Positions 15,560 to 24,892 of a stretch of 38,470 nucleotides of DNA are shown in pieces; positions within the stretch are counted from its first letter, which is position 1, and the number at the start of each line of letters is the position of its first letter. Position numbers and translations under genes: made by a program. Under the pieces are notes generated by a model that was not told where the DNA came from, did no database searches, and worked only from the letters and a program-made list of their open reading frames with translations. The DNA is from Ignavibacteriota bacterium (GTDB taxonomy: Bacteria; Bacteroidota; Ignavibacteria; UBA10030; UBA6906): assembly GCA_016218065.1 (NCBI GenBank), contig JACRFA010000311.1, positions 1 to 38,470 of the forward strand, written 5' to 3'.

Positions 15560-17578
15560 TTACTTCACGAACATGAGTGATCGGGTCTGCACAAAGTTTC
15601 CGGCTTCAAGCCGATAGAAGTAGATGCCCGAGCTTAATCCCGATCCATCGAACTGCGCTGCATACTTGCCCGGAACAACATGTGCATTCACAAGATCCGC
15701 GACTTTCGCTCCGAGCACATTGTACACCGCGAGACGAACATCGGACTGCGTCGGAATCTCGTACTCGATGGTTGTCGTCGGGTTGAACGGATTGGGATAA
15801 TTCTGGCGCAACGCGAACTCCGTCGGCTTTCCGCCGACTTCGTCGATGCCCATCGTCGTAGAACCTTGTTTCAATACGATGTTGTTGTTTGGATCGAACG
15901 TGAGTGCAGTCGGCTGACGGTTGAACGTGAGCGTGATTGTTTGATTGTTCACGTCGTTCATCACCCTGACCAACGTATCCGATCCGGTTGCGAACGAGAG
16001 TTTCAGTTCGAGCGGCATCTTGAAGAAGGCAGGATTAGACTGTGTCTGCCTTGCGAGGAATGTCACTCGCCAGGTTCCTCCGCCAAGATTCGTAAAGTAG
16101 TAGCCATTCTGATACACAGGATGATTCGGCGCATACACCCACTGATTGAAGAACCATCCCATGTCCTGCCCGGAGACCTCATTCACCTTCGCAACAAAGT
16201 CTGCTGTTACAGAATTCTTGTGCTTGAAGCTCGTTGTGTCAGTCGCGTAATTTTTGAGCGATGCAAAGAAAAGAGTGTCGCCCAGATAATACCGAAGCAT
16301 GTGAAGAACACACGCACCTTTGTTGTATGTAATTGCCCCGTTGAACAATGTGCTGGTCGGCGGTGTTGTCACAGCCCACGCAGGATTGTAGATGGCCCAG
16401 CCGGGGTTGCTGCTGAGATATCCGCTCGCATCACTATTGATATCGCTCTTGTAGGATGAGTAGCCTCCGGTGTACTCGTACCAGATCGCTTCACAGTAGG
16501 TGGCAAATCCTTCGTTCAACCAGATGTCCGCCCACGTGCCTGGCGAGATCAAGTCACCAAACCATTGATGCCCGTACTCATGCGAGACAACATTCTCGCC
16601 CCAATAGTTTGGCGCGAGACTTGTCAGCGTCTGATTCTCCATCCCTCCCCATGTAAAGCCGGCGCCCGATGCGATAGTTGCGAAGCCGTTCTTCTCAAAC
16701 GGGTGCGGTCCGAACAACCGCGAGTACTCAGTCGTCATCGGGGCAATTTTGGTTTTGATGTTTGTGAGGCTGCTCTGATTCTCGCCTGCGTTCCAATAGA
16801 AGCGAATGGGAAACTTGTCGTTCGGGTTATTCGGATTAACCCACTCGACGATATCGAGATTGTAGTTCACCTTGCCCGTCATGACCATAAGATACGTGGC
16901 AATCGGGTCGCGGCTAATCCAGTTGTACCAGATCGTATCAGCGACGCGTGTGGAATCGGCGAGTCTGCCGTTCGATCCGAGCTTCACCGTCGCCGGAACT
17001 CTCACGCGCAAATCGAGCGTCGCCTTGTCGGAGGGTCGATCCCAACAGGGAAACCACTTGCGCGCGCCTTCCGGTTCGCAATCTGTGAATACCATGCCGT
17101 TGCTCGTGTAAAAGGCGCCATCGCTGGCGTTGTTGTGGCGATAGTAAATTTTCACTTGAACGACTTCACCCGGATTGTACGTTCGGTCGAGCGTGATCGT
17201 GAGCGCGTTCGAAACATGCGTGAACGACGTTCCCGCCAACCGAACGGAGTCGATAACGAGCGACGTGTTCACCGCATTCAGCGTGATGGATTGCAGAGCG
17301 GAATCGACTCTGAACGTGATTGTGTTGACGCCAACAAACGACTTTGGATAGGGAGTGATGAAGCACGAGTAGATATCCAGATCGAGCTTGTAGTTGAGTA
17401 CATTGAATGAATGAAGCGGCGAGCCGGGCGAAAGCAGCATGCTCTCCGGCGAGAAGCGGGCAGATTGTTTTTTCTGCGAGCAGACCACTGAACCTTTCTC
17501 GTTCAGATCCTGTGCAAACGCAAACTGCATGCTCAGGAGCAGCGTCAAGCCCAGTGTGCAGATGGTACGACTTATCAT
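15560..17578 (-). CDS. Secreted M1-family metallopeptidase with type IX sorting domain
   Basis: A 672-aa zinc aminopeptidase of the M1 family. GGAGGAAT precedes the ATG at 17578; the signal peptide is about residues 1-22 (ending F-A-F-A-Q). An N-terminal beta domain precedes the catalytic domain with GGMEN (311-315), the zinc motif HEYGH (333-337) and the third ligand Glu356 in NEGFA. The C-terminus (from about 590) is a Por secretion sorting domain: Q-N-Y-P-N-P-F-N-P-T-T-T-I-E-Y, then V-Y-N-V-L-G, and G-I-Y-F-Y-R-L at the end. So the protein should cross the outer membrane by type IX secretion. Its place between GS and hypE, with a 2-nt gap to hypE, is unexpected for a secreted enzyme. Confidence 0.93.
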   Translation of the reverse strand: MISRTICTLGLTLLLSMQFAFAQDLNEKGSVVCSQKKQSARFSPESMLLSPGSPLHSFNVLNYKLDLDIYSCFITPYPKSFVGVNTITFRVDSALQSITLNAVNTSLVIDSVRLAGTSFTHVSNALTITLDRTYNPGEVVQVKIYYRHNNASDGAFYTSNGMVFTDCEPEGARKWFPCWDRPSDKATLDLRVRVPATVKLGSNGRLADSTRVADTIWYNWISRDPIATYLMVMTGKVNYNLDIVEWVNPNNPNDKFPIRFYWNAGENQSSLTNIKTKIAPMTTEYSRLFGPHPFEKNGFATIASGAGFTWGGMENQTLTSLAPNYWGENVVSHEYGHQWFGDLISPGTWADIWLNEGFATYCEAIWYEYTGGYSSYKSDINSDASGYLSSNPGWAIYNPAWAVTTPPTSTLFNGAITYNKGACVLHMLRYYLGDTLFFASLKNYATDTTSFKHKNSVTADFVAKVNEVSGQDMGWFFNQWVYAPNHPVYQNGYYFTNLGGGTWRVTFLARQTQSNPAFFKMPLELKLSFATGSDTLVRVMNDVNNQTITLTFNRQPTALTFDPNNNIVLKQGSTTMGIDEVGGKPTEFALRQNYPNPFNPTTTIEYEIPTQSDVRLAVYNVLGAKVADLVNAHVVPGKYAAQFDGSGLSSGIYFYRLEAGNFVQTRSLMFVK

Positions 17579-17610
17579 TGTATTCCTCCTTCGGTGATAG
17601 TTAAACGCAT

Positions 17611-19149
17611 TTAGTGTCTGTGAATGTCGCGATGCATAATCTTTCGTGTTTCATGAAGACGATCATCCGCCGGCAAATCGATGAGACGGGCGTTCATGTT
17701 TTCATCCTGCTCAGCCTCCAGCAGGTTTGCGGTGTACTCGATGATGCTTGGCGGGAAAATGCCGTTCCGTTCATACAACGATCGCTTCTCCCGCAGAATT
17801 CTCGCCGACTCGACGCAGCTCTTCGGCAATGATGCGAGCGTGTTGAGCAACGCTTTGTCTTTGAAGATGTTCCCCGACGTGTAGAGGCGCTGTGCAGTTT
17901 CCATTGCCTGATCGTGAGTCAGCCCCCATTCCGCGGCCATCGCAATGCCGGCCAGAAGCAGGTGAACAATCGCGCTGCCGTCGGGACTTCGCAGCTCGAC
18001 CGTTTGCCTACCATCGCGCGCCACGTCCCGCGCTTCCTGTTGCGGGTTCAGCACTTTTGCCAAATCGTTGATGGCAGACCACCCGAGCGGCACGCGAATC
18101 ATCGCGCTGCGGTTCAGATCACTCCAACAAATTCGCGTGGGCGCTTCCTGATTCGGAACAAGTCGCAAGTACGCGGCCGAGACTGTATTGCCGAACGCGG
18201 TGAGCGTATCTGCATACTCGCAAAGTCCCCCGATGACTCTGCGCGCTTCGGGTGTGAGCGCGCCTGCGTCGTCGGTCATCGCGTTCTTGCCATTCTTCCG
18301 CAGTTCCGTATGCACATGCAATCCATTGCCCGCGACGCCTTCTTCCAGCTTCGGCGTAAACGTTGCGACGCAGTTGTTCTGGTATGCGACGTTCCGAATC
18401 AACCACTTCGCCAACACCAGGTAATCGCCCGCATCTTGAATCGGCGTCGGCACAAACTCAATCTCGACCTGCTCTGCTTGCTTGCCGACGATCTCGTCAA
18501 GATTGCTTCGGACACTTTCCACATAGCCAACTTCGCTGTGCGAGTACTTCACTGCGCCGGTGATCTGAGAGATGTGCTTCACCATCTCGTCGAGCACCAA
18601 TCCGCTTTTGATGAACGGCGCCGAGGCATGGTAGCCGCGTTGCTTTGCTGAGAGATAGATGCGTGACGTGTGTTCGCTCAACAAAAAGAATTCAAGCTCG
18701 CCCATCGCGTACAACTCCATCCCCGTTGACCGGGCAAAGAGTCTGCTCGCGTTGTGGAGAATTGTGTCGAGCGCAAACGGAGCGAGGATTCCATCTTTTG
18801 TCATGTACCGACAGATGAAGTCGAGACTGTTGTCATCGAACGGATTGAGGAATGCTGTCTTGTACACAGGCACAACATACAGATCGGAGAGCGCCGTATC
18901 GACCATGCCTTTGAAGAGCGACGATCCGTCGACGCGTTCGCCATCTGCAAGAATGCGTTCAGCTTGCTGCCTGTTGGCGATCGGCAGTTTCAGCTCTTTG
19001 AGTTTGCCATCGAGAGCCGTGTAGTGAAACGTGATCTTCTGGATTCCTTTCTGCTCGATCACATCGAGAAGATCTCCCCGCGTGAATTGATCAGTTGGTT
19101 TGTCGAGAATGAGAACAATGGGATTCGTGAGAGGGTACGGCGCAATCAT
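17611..19149 (-). CDS. Glutamine-synthetase-family enzyme in the hyp operon
   Basis: 512 aa, longer than GlnA (about 470). Glutamine synthetase fold: N-terminal beta-grasp domain with T-A-L-D-G-K-L-K-E-L (about 44-53), then G-E-L-E-F-F-L metal ligands, the ATP/ammonia-site stretch A-G-N-G-L-H-V-H-T-E-L (in place of NGSGMHVH), the glutamate-flap region R-L-V-P-N-Q-E-A-P, W-S-D-L-N-R-S-A and V-E-L-R-S-P-D. The key catalytic residues appear present, so an active ATP-dependent amide or gamma-glutamyl ligase is plausible; substitutions around the substrate site leave the substrate open. It starts 18 nt after the hypD stop, and the M1 gene starts 32 nt beyond its stop, so it is part of the same operon. 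Gamma-glutamyl-amine ligases are an alternative. Confidence 0.85.
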   Translation of the reverse strand: MIAPYPLTNPIVLILDKPTDQFTRGDLLDVIEQKGIQKITFHYTALDGKLKELKLPIANRQQAERILADGERVDGSSLFKGMVDTALSDLYVVPVYKTAFLNPFDDNSLDFICRYMTKDGILAPFALDTILHNASRLFARSTGMELYAMGELEFFLLSEHTSRIYLSAKQRGYHASAPFIKSGLVLDEMVKHISQITGAVKYSHSEVGYVESVRSNLDEIVGKQAEQVEIEFVPTPIQDAGDYLVLAKWLIRNVAYQNNCVATFTPKLEEGVAGNGLHVHTELRKNGKNAMTDDAGALTPEARRVIGGLCEYADTLTAFGNTVSAAYLRLVPNQEAPTRICWSDLNRSAMIRVPLGWSAINDLAKVLNPQQEARDVARDGRQTVELRSPDGSAIVHLLLAGIAMAAEWGLTHDQAMETAQRLYTSGNIFKDKALLNTLASLPKSCVESARILREKRSLYERNGIFPPSIIEYTANLLEAEQDENMNARLIDLPADDRLHETRKIMHRDIHRH

Positions 19150-19167
19150 AAAATGCAGTAATGATTT

Positions 19168-20274
19168 TCAGTTGATGATCTTCGCTAATGAATGTCTCGC
19201 AAAATGAAAATATGCCGCGCATGCGCCCTCCGAGGAAACCATCGGCGCCCCAAGCGGATGTTCGGGCGTGCATTCCTTGCTAAACGCCGGACAATCGTGC
19301 GGCTTCTTCACGCCTTGAAGCACCTGACCAGCGATACACAACGGCGATTCTTCCGCAGTGATGCCGTGAGTATCGAACACTTGCTCGGCATCGAACGCCG
19401 CGAGTTCGTCTCGCAGCCTGTAGCCGCTCAGGGGAATTTCTCCGATGCCACGCCATTTCCTGTTAGTAACAACGAAGACATCGCGCAGTAGCTTTTGCGC
19501 GGCAACATTTCCCGCCTCAGTCACTGCGCGAACATATTGGTTCTCGACCTCATGCCGATGCTCTTCGAGTTGCTTCACGGCCAGATAGACGCCCTGCAGA
19601 ATATCGACAGGTTCGAATCCCGTCACAACAATCGGAACGCGGAACCGCGATGCAAGCGAGAAGTACTCCGTGTAGCCCATCACTGCGCAGACGTGGCCTG
19701 CGGCGAGGAATCCTTGCACGGCATTGAGCGGCGACGAGAGAATCGCTTCGATTGCCGGCGGCACTAGCACATGCGAACAGAGAATGGAGTAGTTCTTCAG
19801 TCCTCGCATCTTCGCCTCCCAGACCGAGAGCGCATTGGCGGGCGCCGTTGTTTCAAACCCGACTGCGAAAAACACGACTTGCTTACCCGGATTCTGCTGC
19901 GCGATTTTCACCGCATCGAGCGGTGAATAGACCATCCGAACATCGCCGCCTTCCGCCTTCACCGTCAGCAGATCCTTCTCCGATCCCGGCACACGCAGCA
20001 TGTCGCCGAACGACGTGAAGATGACGTCCGGCTGCTCGGCGATGCGTACAGCCTTATCGATGATCTCCAACGGCGTGACGCACACGGGACAGCCCGGCCC
20101 ATGCACAAGATTCACATTCTCCGGCAGCAGCCCTTCGATCCCAAACTTCACAATCGAGTGCGTCTGTCCGCCGCAGATTTCCATGATCGTCCACGGCTGA
20201 GTGACTGTCGCGTGAATCAGATCAGCGTACTTCTGCGCGACGCCGGCGTCTCTGTACTCGTCGATAAACTTCAC
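19168..20274 (-). CDS. hypD: Hydrogenase maturation protein HypD
   Basis: A [4Fe-4S] scaffold that, with HypC, assembles the Fe(CN)2CO unit of [NiFe] hydrogenases. At 368 aa it has the family length. Conserved motifs: M-E-I-C-G-G-Q-T-H (about 32-40), [11 protein letters not shown] (about 59-69), [20 protein letters not shown], and C-terminal cysteines for the cluster ([14 protein letters not shown]). The start is GTG at 20274, overlapping the stop of the HypC-like gene as GTGA, a sign of translational coupling. Confidence 0.96.
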   Translation of the reverse strand: MKFIDEYRDAGVAQKYADLIHATVTQPWTIMEICGGQTHSIVKFGIEGLLPENVNLVHGPGCPVCVTPLEIIDKAVRIAEQPDVIFTSFGDMLRVPGSEKDLLTVKAEGGDVRMVYSPLDAVKIAQQNPGKQVVFFAVGFETTAPANALSVWEAKMRGLKNYSILCSHVLVPPAIEAILSSPLNAVQGFLAAGHVCAVMGYTEYFSLASRFRVPIVVTGFEPVDILQGVYLAVKQLEEHRHEVENQYVRAVTEAGNVAAQKLLRDVFVVTNRKWRGIGEIPLSGYRLRDELAAFDAEQVFDTHGITAEESPLCIAGQVLQGVKKPHDCPAFSKECTPEHPLGAPMVSSEGACAAYFHFARHSLAKIIN

Positions 20275-20498
20275 TGCGCTCTCCCCCCACGCAACTGCGT
20301 CTCTGATTGCGATGGCAATTCATCGGGCTTGAGCTTGGAGATGATCACGCCTCCTTCGATCAGCACAGAGTCGCCGACGCTCGCGTCGGGAACGAGGAAG
20401 AGCGACGAACGCATATAGGCGCCGCCAACTTTTATTCTTGCTTGCGCGGCAAAATCAGCCACGAAAATCTCCGTGATCTCTCCCGTCAGAAGTGTCAT
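20271..20498 (-). CDS. HypC-like protein lacking the N-terminal cysteine
   Basis: 75 aa from ATG 20498 (GAGGAG eight bases upstream; longer in-frame starts only read back through hypF). The sequence [12 protein letters not shown], then K-V-G-G-A-Y-M-R, then [16 protein letters not shown] is the HypC/HybG/HupF OB-like fold. Canonical HypC begins M-C and uses Cys2 to hold the iron unit; this protein has Thr2 and no cysteine at all. It overlaps hypF (ATGA) and hypD (GTGA), so it should be made with both. It is probably a structural or regulatory partner of HypD rather than an iron carrier (inference). Confidence 0.85.
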   Translation of the reverse strand: MTLLTGEITEIFVADFAAQARIKVGGAYMRSSLFLVPDASVGDSVLIEGGVIISKLKPDELPSQSETQLRGGRAQ

Positions 20499-22840
20499 AC
20501 GCGTATCTCCTCTCGGTGCTGGTGAACTTGTAAAGTGGATTTGTGAGTTCGTAAAACAGCGTGAATCTGTCCGAGGGAAATGCCGCCGTCGTTCGGCGGT
20601 ACGCGTTGATGCCAGTATGGACGGAAGCCTGATGCCGTGAGCCGGCCGACAGTTCGTTCCGTCAGATATTTGTTTTGGAAACAACCGCCCGTGAGCACGA
20701 TCTTCTCCAACGCTGCTCGCCGGGCAATCTCGACGATGATCTCCACTAGCGTATTGTGGAATTTTGCCGCGATGACTGCCGGCGAGACATCGTGCGCCGC
20801 TTCGTCGAGCAGTTGATGGAATGCCGGCGCCCAGTCAACAATGTATTGCGCCGAGGATTGACCACTCCCGTTTCGTTGCGTGTTGTCGAGGATGTGAAAC
20901 TCGTAAGCGTCGTTCGTGGCGGTGCGTGCAATCGCGAACTCCAGCATCATCGCCGCCTGCCCTTCGAAGCTGACTTTCTGCCGCAGATTCAGGATTGACG
21001 CAACGGCATCGAAGAGGCGGCCAACGCTCGTCGTTGCCGGACAATTGATGTTCCTCTCCAGCATTTGTCTGATGAGTGCCAGCTCAGATTTCTCAAACGC
21101 AGAAACCGGATGAAGGTCACCGCGCTCAAACACATCATCACCAAATATCTCAAAGAGAACTCCGAGAGCAACTCTGCGCGGTTCCTTCACTGACTTGCTG
21201 CTTCCCGGCAACTTGAACGGGCGAAAAGTCGTCAGCCTTTCGAATGTGGAATTTTTTGGGATCAGAAACTCGCCGCCCCAGATGGTTCCGTCCAGACCGT
21301 AGCCCGTGCCATCCCATGACACGCCAAGTACCGAATCATCGATCTGATTCTCAGCCATGCACGAAAGCACATGCGCGTAGTGATGCTGAACCTGCTGCAA
21401 TTCCAGTCCCGTTCGCTTGGCAAACTGCGTCGATAAATAATCCGGATGTTCATCAGCAACGACGATTGTGGGAGTTGCATCGAACAACTTCGAGACGTTT
21501 TCTGCGACATTCAGAAACGCGTCGTACGCTTTTCCGGTTTCCAGATCGCCGATATGCTGGCTGACGAAGACGTTGGCTCCGTTCGCAATTGCAATCGCAT
21601 TCTTCTGATGAGCCCCGACTGCAAGAATGCAGCGCGACGTCGGCGGCGCGATATAATCAACCGGCAGCGGTGCGTAGCCTCGCGCCCGTCGCACAAGTTG
21701 TTCCCGTCCCAACATTACGCGCACAACCGAATCATCAACGTGACGGAGAATCGGACGATTGTGAACGAGAAAGATGTCGACGATGCCCTGCAGTCGTTGC
21801 AGCGCCTCCTCCTCATCGATGCAAATTGGCTCGTCGGTCAGATTGCCGCTCGTCGCAACAACAGGGAATTGCATCTCTCGCATCAGCACATAATGAATTC
21901 CCGTGTACGGAAGAAGGACGCCGAGATACGGATTTCCAGGCGCGACAGAATCGGCAATCATGTGGCCTGCGGAACATGATCGTTCGAGCAACACAATTGG
22001 CGATGCCGATGAGCGAAGCAACTGCTCTTCCAGTTCCGAAACGTCGCAGACGCTTCGTACTGAAGTCATGTCGGGGAACATCACAGCAAGCGGCTTCTCT
22101 TCACGATGCTTGCGTCTTCTCAGTTCGCGAACCGCTGCTTCGTTCCGCACATCGACCATCAAATGAAATCCGCCCAGCCCCTTGACCGCCGCGATCTTTC
22201 CCTCTCCGATCATGCGCGCAACAAGTTCGATTGCATCATGCCGCGAGGCAATCACCTTGCCCTCCCGATTCCAGCATTCAAGATGCGGCCCGCACTTCGG
22301 ACATGCATTCGGCTGCGCATGAAAGCGTCGGTCGGTCGGCAGTTCGTACTCGGCTCTGCAATCATCACACATCTCAAACAACTTCATCGAAGTCCGCGCT
22401 CTGTCGTACGGCAGCGAGTCGATGATGCTGTATCGCGGTCCGCAGTGAGTGCAGTTGGTAAAGGGATAGAGATAACGCCGATCTGTCGGGTTCAACATCT
22501 CCGCAAGACAATCCGGACACATGGCAAGATCGGGAAGTACAAACGCTGAGCGTTCTCCCTCCATTCTACTTTCGCGAATGACAAAGTCATGAGAGAATGC
22601 GGGATCAAGGAATGAAGACTCGATGCTTTGAATGTGTGAGTGGCGCGGACGCTCGGGTGCGAGTCGAAGGAGAAACATGTCGAGCGCGCTTCTCTCCCCT
22701 TCGGCTTCGATGACGAGACCGGTTGGCGTGTTCGCCACCCATCCGGCGAGGCGCAGTTCAGTAGCAAGCCTGTAAACGAACGGACGAAATCCGACTCCCT
22801 GCACTGCACCTTGAATCGCTATGTGCACGCGTTGAAGCAT
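20495..22840 (-). CDS. hypF: Hydrogenase maturation carbamoyltransferase HypF
   Basis: HypF converts carbamoyl phosphate and ATP to carbamoyl adenylate and passes the carbamoyl group to HypE. At 781 aa it is full length. Domains in order: acylphosphatase (about 1-90, G-A-V-Q-G-V-G-F-R-P-F-V-Y), zinc fingers (C-P-D-C, C-T-H-C, C-D-D-C, C-P-K-C, about 109-185), YrdC-like domain (K-G-L-G-G-F-H-L, about 215-390) and a Kae1-like C-terminal domain with H-H-Y-A-H. It follows hypC by 26 nt and overlaps the HypC-like gene by 4 nt. Confidence 0.96.
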   Translation of the reverse strand: MLQRVHIAIQGAVQGVGFRPFVYRLATELRLAGWVANTPTGLVIEAEGERSALDMFLLRLAPERPRHSHIQSIESSFLDPAFSHDFVIRESRMEGERSAFVLPDLAMCPDCLAEMLNPTDRRYLYPFTNCTHCGPRYSIIDSLPYDRARTSMKLFEMCDDCRAEYELPTDRRFHAQPNACPKCGPHLECWNREGKVIASRHDAIELVARMIGEGKIAAVKGLGGFHLMVDVRNEAAVRELRRRKHREEKPLAVMFPDMTSVRSVCDVSELEEQLLRSSASPIVLLERSCSAGHMIADSVAPGNPYLGVLLPYTGIHYVLMREMQFPVVATSGNLTDEPICIDEEEALQRLQGIVDIFLVHNRPILRHVDDSVVRVMLGREQLVRRARGYAPLPVDYIAPPTSRCILAVGAHQKNAIAIANGANVFVSQHIGDLETGKAYDAFLNVAENVSKLFDATPTIVVADEHPDYLSTQFAKRTGLELQQVQHHYAHVLSCMAENQIDDSVLGVSWDGTGYGLDGTIWGGEFLIPKNSTFERLTTFRPFKLPGSSKSVKEPRRVALGVLFEIFGDDVFERGDLHPVSAFEKSELALIRQMLERNINCPATTSVGRLFDAVASILNLRQKVSFEGQAAMMLEFAIARTATNDAYEFHILDNTQRNGSGQSSAQYIVDWAPAFHQLLDEAAHDVSPAVIAAKFHNTLVEIIVEIARRAALEKIVLTGGCFQNKYLTERTVGRLTASGFRPYWHQRVPPNDGGISLGQIHAVLRTHKSTLQVHQHREEIRV

Positions 22841-22866
22841 TCAGGCAAAAATCGCTTCGATGATGT

Positions 22867-23145
22867 CTAAGATGGTCGTTGCGGCGTAGAATCATCGTCG
22901 GGCTGTTGAAGACCTTCAAGCTCTCCCATCTCTTTGAGGTACTCGAAAACCTTCGCAGCTTCTTCTTCATCCACCTTACTGATTGCAAATCCGACATGAA
23001 CAAGCACGTAATCTCCCACCATCACTTCGGGCACGTACGCAAGACACACCTGTTTCAGGATGCCGCCGAAATTCACTTTCCCCATATTCATCCCCACGCT
23101 GCTTTCCTCGATTGAGACTACCCTGCCCGGGACGGCTAGACACAT
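22867..23145 (-). CDS. hypC: Hydrogenase assembly chaperone HypC
   Basis: Chaperone that carries the Fe(CN)2CO unit with HypD and binds the large-subunit precursor. 92 aa, with the defining MCLAVPGRV start (Cys2 present), then G-K-V-N-F-G-G and a D-Y-V-L-V-H-V-G-F-A-I-S-K-V core. A C-terminal tail of about 15 residues rich in Asp, Gln and Pro extends past the usual length. AGGAG precedes the ATG at 23145. It is the first gene of the maturation operon; its promoter should lie just upstream, beside the hairpin-rich region. Confidence 0.95.
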   Translation of the reverse strand: MCLAVPGRVVSIEESSVGMNMGKVNFGGILKQVCLAYVPEVMVGDYVLVHVGFAISKVDEEEAAKVFEYLKEMGELEGLQQPDDDSTPQRPS

Positions 23146-24308
23146 GGAAACTCCTGATATGAGAGTCTAAGTGTGATTGCGTACCTAAAGGTCAACTAAC
23201 ATGCCACGAAAATCCAACCAGAAGCTGAGGAAATTGCTCAACGAGACTAAGCTTTGTCGGAATTGGGAAAATTCAAAGCGGAGCGTTCTCACTTTTAAGA
23301 AGTGAGATGCTGCACCAACGATAAGAGAAAGATCGGAATGTGAGAGATGAGCGGCCGCGTAGAGAACCACTTCACACGGCACGCGGCATCACGAGGAAAC
23401 GTCACAACGTAATCTAACAAACTTTCAGACTGTTGCAAGGGGAGGAATGGTGGAGATTCCCCATCGAAACTGCCTAAGAACTGTCTTTCTGAGGGAATTG
23501 AAAGGCGTTGCCTTTATTGTTCATCGCCGTGACATCAGTGCTTCACGTTTCGTCTCGTCACTTCGTGACGATTGGGTGACCGGGCTATTGCGCAGACCAT
23601 AAGTGGTCTGCCTAATATCATGCCGTCCCTACGGGACAGCCGTGCATGCAAGCTTGCCACGTAGTGGCAAATCAAAATTAGCCCGACCTTTCAAGGTCGG
23701 GTTAGATTGATGTACACGACCCGTCCGTCGCGTAGCGACGGAACGAATAGTTGATACACGCATGAAGGATCATGTCAATAGCAGCCTCGCTTTGCAGAGG
23801 CGCCATGCCTGCCGGTCTACGACTCATAGAGCAGGCAGGAAGAATCCAGAAACCCGTACTGGATTCTCCCAAGGGGATGCCTGCGAAGCGGCATTCACTC
23901 CGTCCCGACTTGGGAAGCAGTCGGTCCCGACACCGTCGGGACAGAATGACAATCAAAAGATGTGGAGATGATTTTCAAGCGTTTTCGGGAATCTCCACGA
24001 GGAGTGAAGGGATTGGAGATTGGGGTTCGTCCTCGGTCGTCTGTCTTTTCTGGGCCACAAGCGGGTCTTCCTCGTCAGTGCGGAATTGCATGGCGCGTAG
24101 CGGATCAGTCAACCTCGGCGCAAAGAGTATCGCCCTGCCTCGCCGCAGTCCGGCCTTGTCCCGGCAGAGGATTCGGCTAAACTTAGAGCGACTCTGCGAG
24201 TCGCTCAACAGGTTAGGAATTCACAATTAGCAGTTCACCATTAAGAACTGCTTTTCAAAGGGAATGATCAATGGTGAATGCTGAATGGACAACGACAGCA
24301 TGACGCGC
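23146..24308. other. 1.16-kb non-coding spacer between the hydrogenase and hyp operons
   Basis: No convincing gene. Short ORFs here have no recognisable protein features and cross the hairpins. It holds a hairpin at 23287-23307 (TCTCACTT/AAGTGAGA, loop TTAAG), the hairpin array at 23501-24206, and AGCAGTTC/GAACTGCT at 24228-24252. Near 24220-24290 there are degenerate direct copies of a 'ttcaccatt/aatggtgaa' word. Confidence 0.75.
23501..24206. repeat. Array of at least ten short hairpins with unrelated stems
   Basis: Near-perfect stems with mostly 3-nt loops: 23501-23515 (AAAGGC, loop GTT), 23555-23571 (TCGTCAC, TTC), 23592-23611 (GCAGACCA, TAAG), 23625-23637 (GTCCC, TAC), 23654-23670 (TTGCCAC, GTA), 23682-23701 (CCCGACCT, TTCA), 23724-23742 (TCCGTCGC, GTA), 23784-23801 (GCCTC plus inner GC), 23841-23867 (AGAATCCAG, 9-nt loop), 23877-23894 (ATGCC plus inner GC), 23924-23942 (GTCCCGAC, ACC), 24186-24206 (GAGCGACTC, TGC). 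Stem sequences differ, so this is not one repeated unit; the form is what repeats. Confidence 0.8.
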
Positions 24309-24845
24309 CTACAGCCGAAGTCCGTGCGACTCAGATCCGAGCGTGAACACTTCGATGTCGTGCTCGATTCGATGAAGAAGATCGGGCACGCTTCGCACGA
24401 CTGACTCCGACAAGCCAACGCCTAGCTCGATGGATTCCGCTTCGATGCCGTACACCATCAGCGTTCGCGGAAGTTCATTCAGCTCGCGAGAAAGCTCAAT
24501 TGCCTCGCACACGCCGAAGAGATGACTCGACGAGCGGAGAAATCCTTTTTGCAATCGAGTCGTGTGGGCATTCACGCAATGCACCGTGCCGGGCTGGCAA
24601 CCTGACACAACAGCATCGATGACAAACACATGGTGAGCTGTGCGCCAGAGCGATATCAACGCAGTTCCTTCTCCGCTCTGCTCGGCAATGCGGACGCTGT
24701 TTGCGAGCCGGGCGCCGAGGTGGCGCACAACGTACAAACCAACACCGTCGTCTGTCCGCATTTCATTGCCGATGCCGATCACCAGCGGAACGGCCAACTC
24801 GCCGTTCCGCGGTTTCTTCTCAGAAAACTTCGTCCCCTCATTCAT
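24309..24845 (-). CDS. [NiFe] hydrogenase maturation endopeptidase
   Basis: HyaD/HycI-type protease that removes the large-subunit C-terminal peptide after nickel insertion. The ATG at 24845 (GGAGG nine bases upstream) gives 178 aa; an in-frame ATG at 24872 is less well placed. Motifs: G-I-G-N-E-M-R-T-D-D-G-V-G (about 24-36) with the metal-binding acidic residue, V-I-D-A-V (about 84-88), and H-L-F-G-V (about 118-122) with the histidine ligand. It lies 47 nt after hydA, its expected substrate. It is the last gene of the hydrogenase operon. Confidence 0.92.
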   Translation of the reverse strand: MNEGTKFSEKKPRNGELAVPLVIGIGNEMRTDDGVGLYVVRHLGARLANSVRIAEQSGEGTALISLWRTAHHVFVIDAVVSGCQPGTVHCVNAHTTRLQKGFLRSSSHLFGVCEAIELSRELNELPRTLMVYGIEAESIELGVGLSESVVRSVPDLLHRIEHDIEVFTLGSESHGLRL

Positions 24846-24892
24846 CGTAGTGATCCTCCAGATGTTGAACATCCGAGATCAGTTGCGCGCCA

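Noticed and set aside
23185-23382. 65-codon minus-strand ORF upstream of hypC
   Set aside because: No recognisable motif or good ribosome-binding site, and it contains an intergenic hairpin.
23501-24206. CRISPR array
   Set aside because: Stems differ in sequence and there are no identical repeats with spacers of regular size.
24228-24252. Hairpin AGCAGTTC/GAACTGCT as terminator of the hydrogenase operon
   Set aside because: In the direction of transcription it is followed by mixed sequence, not a T-run.
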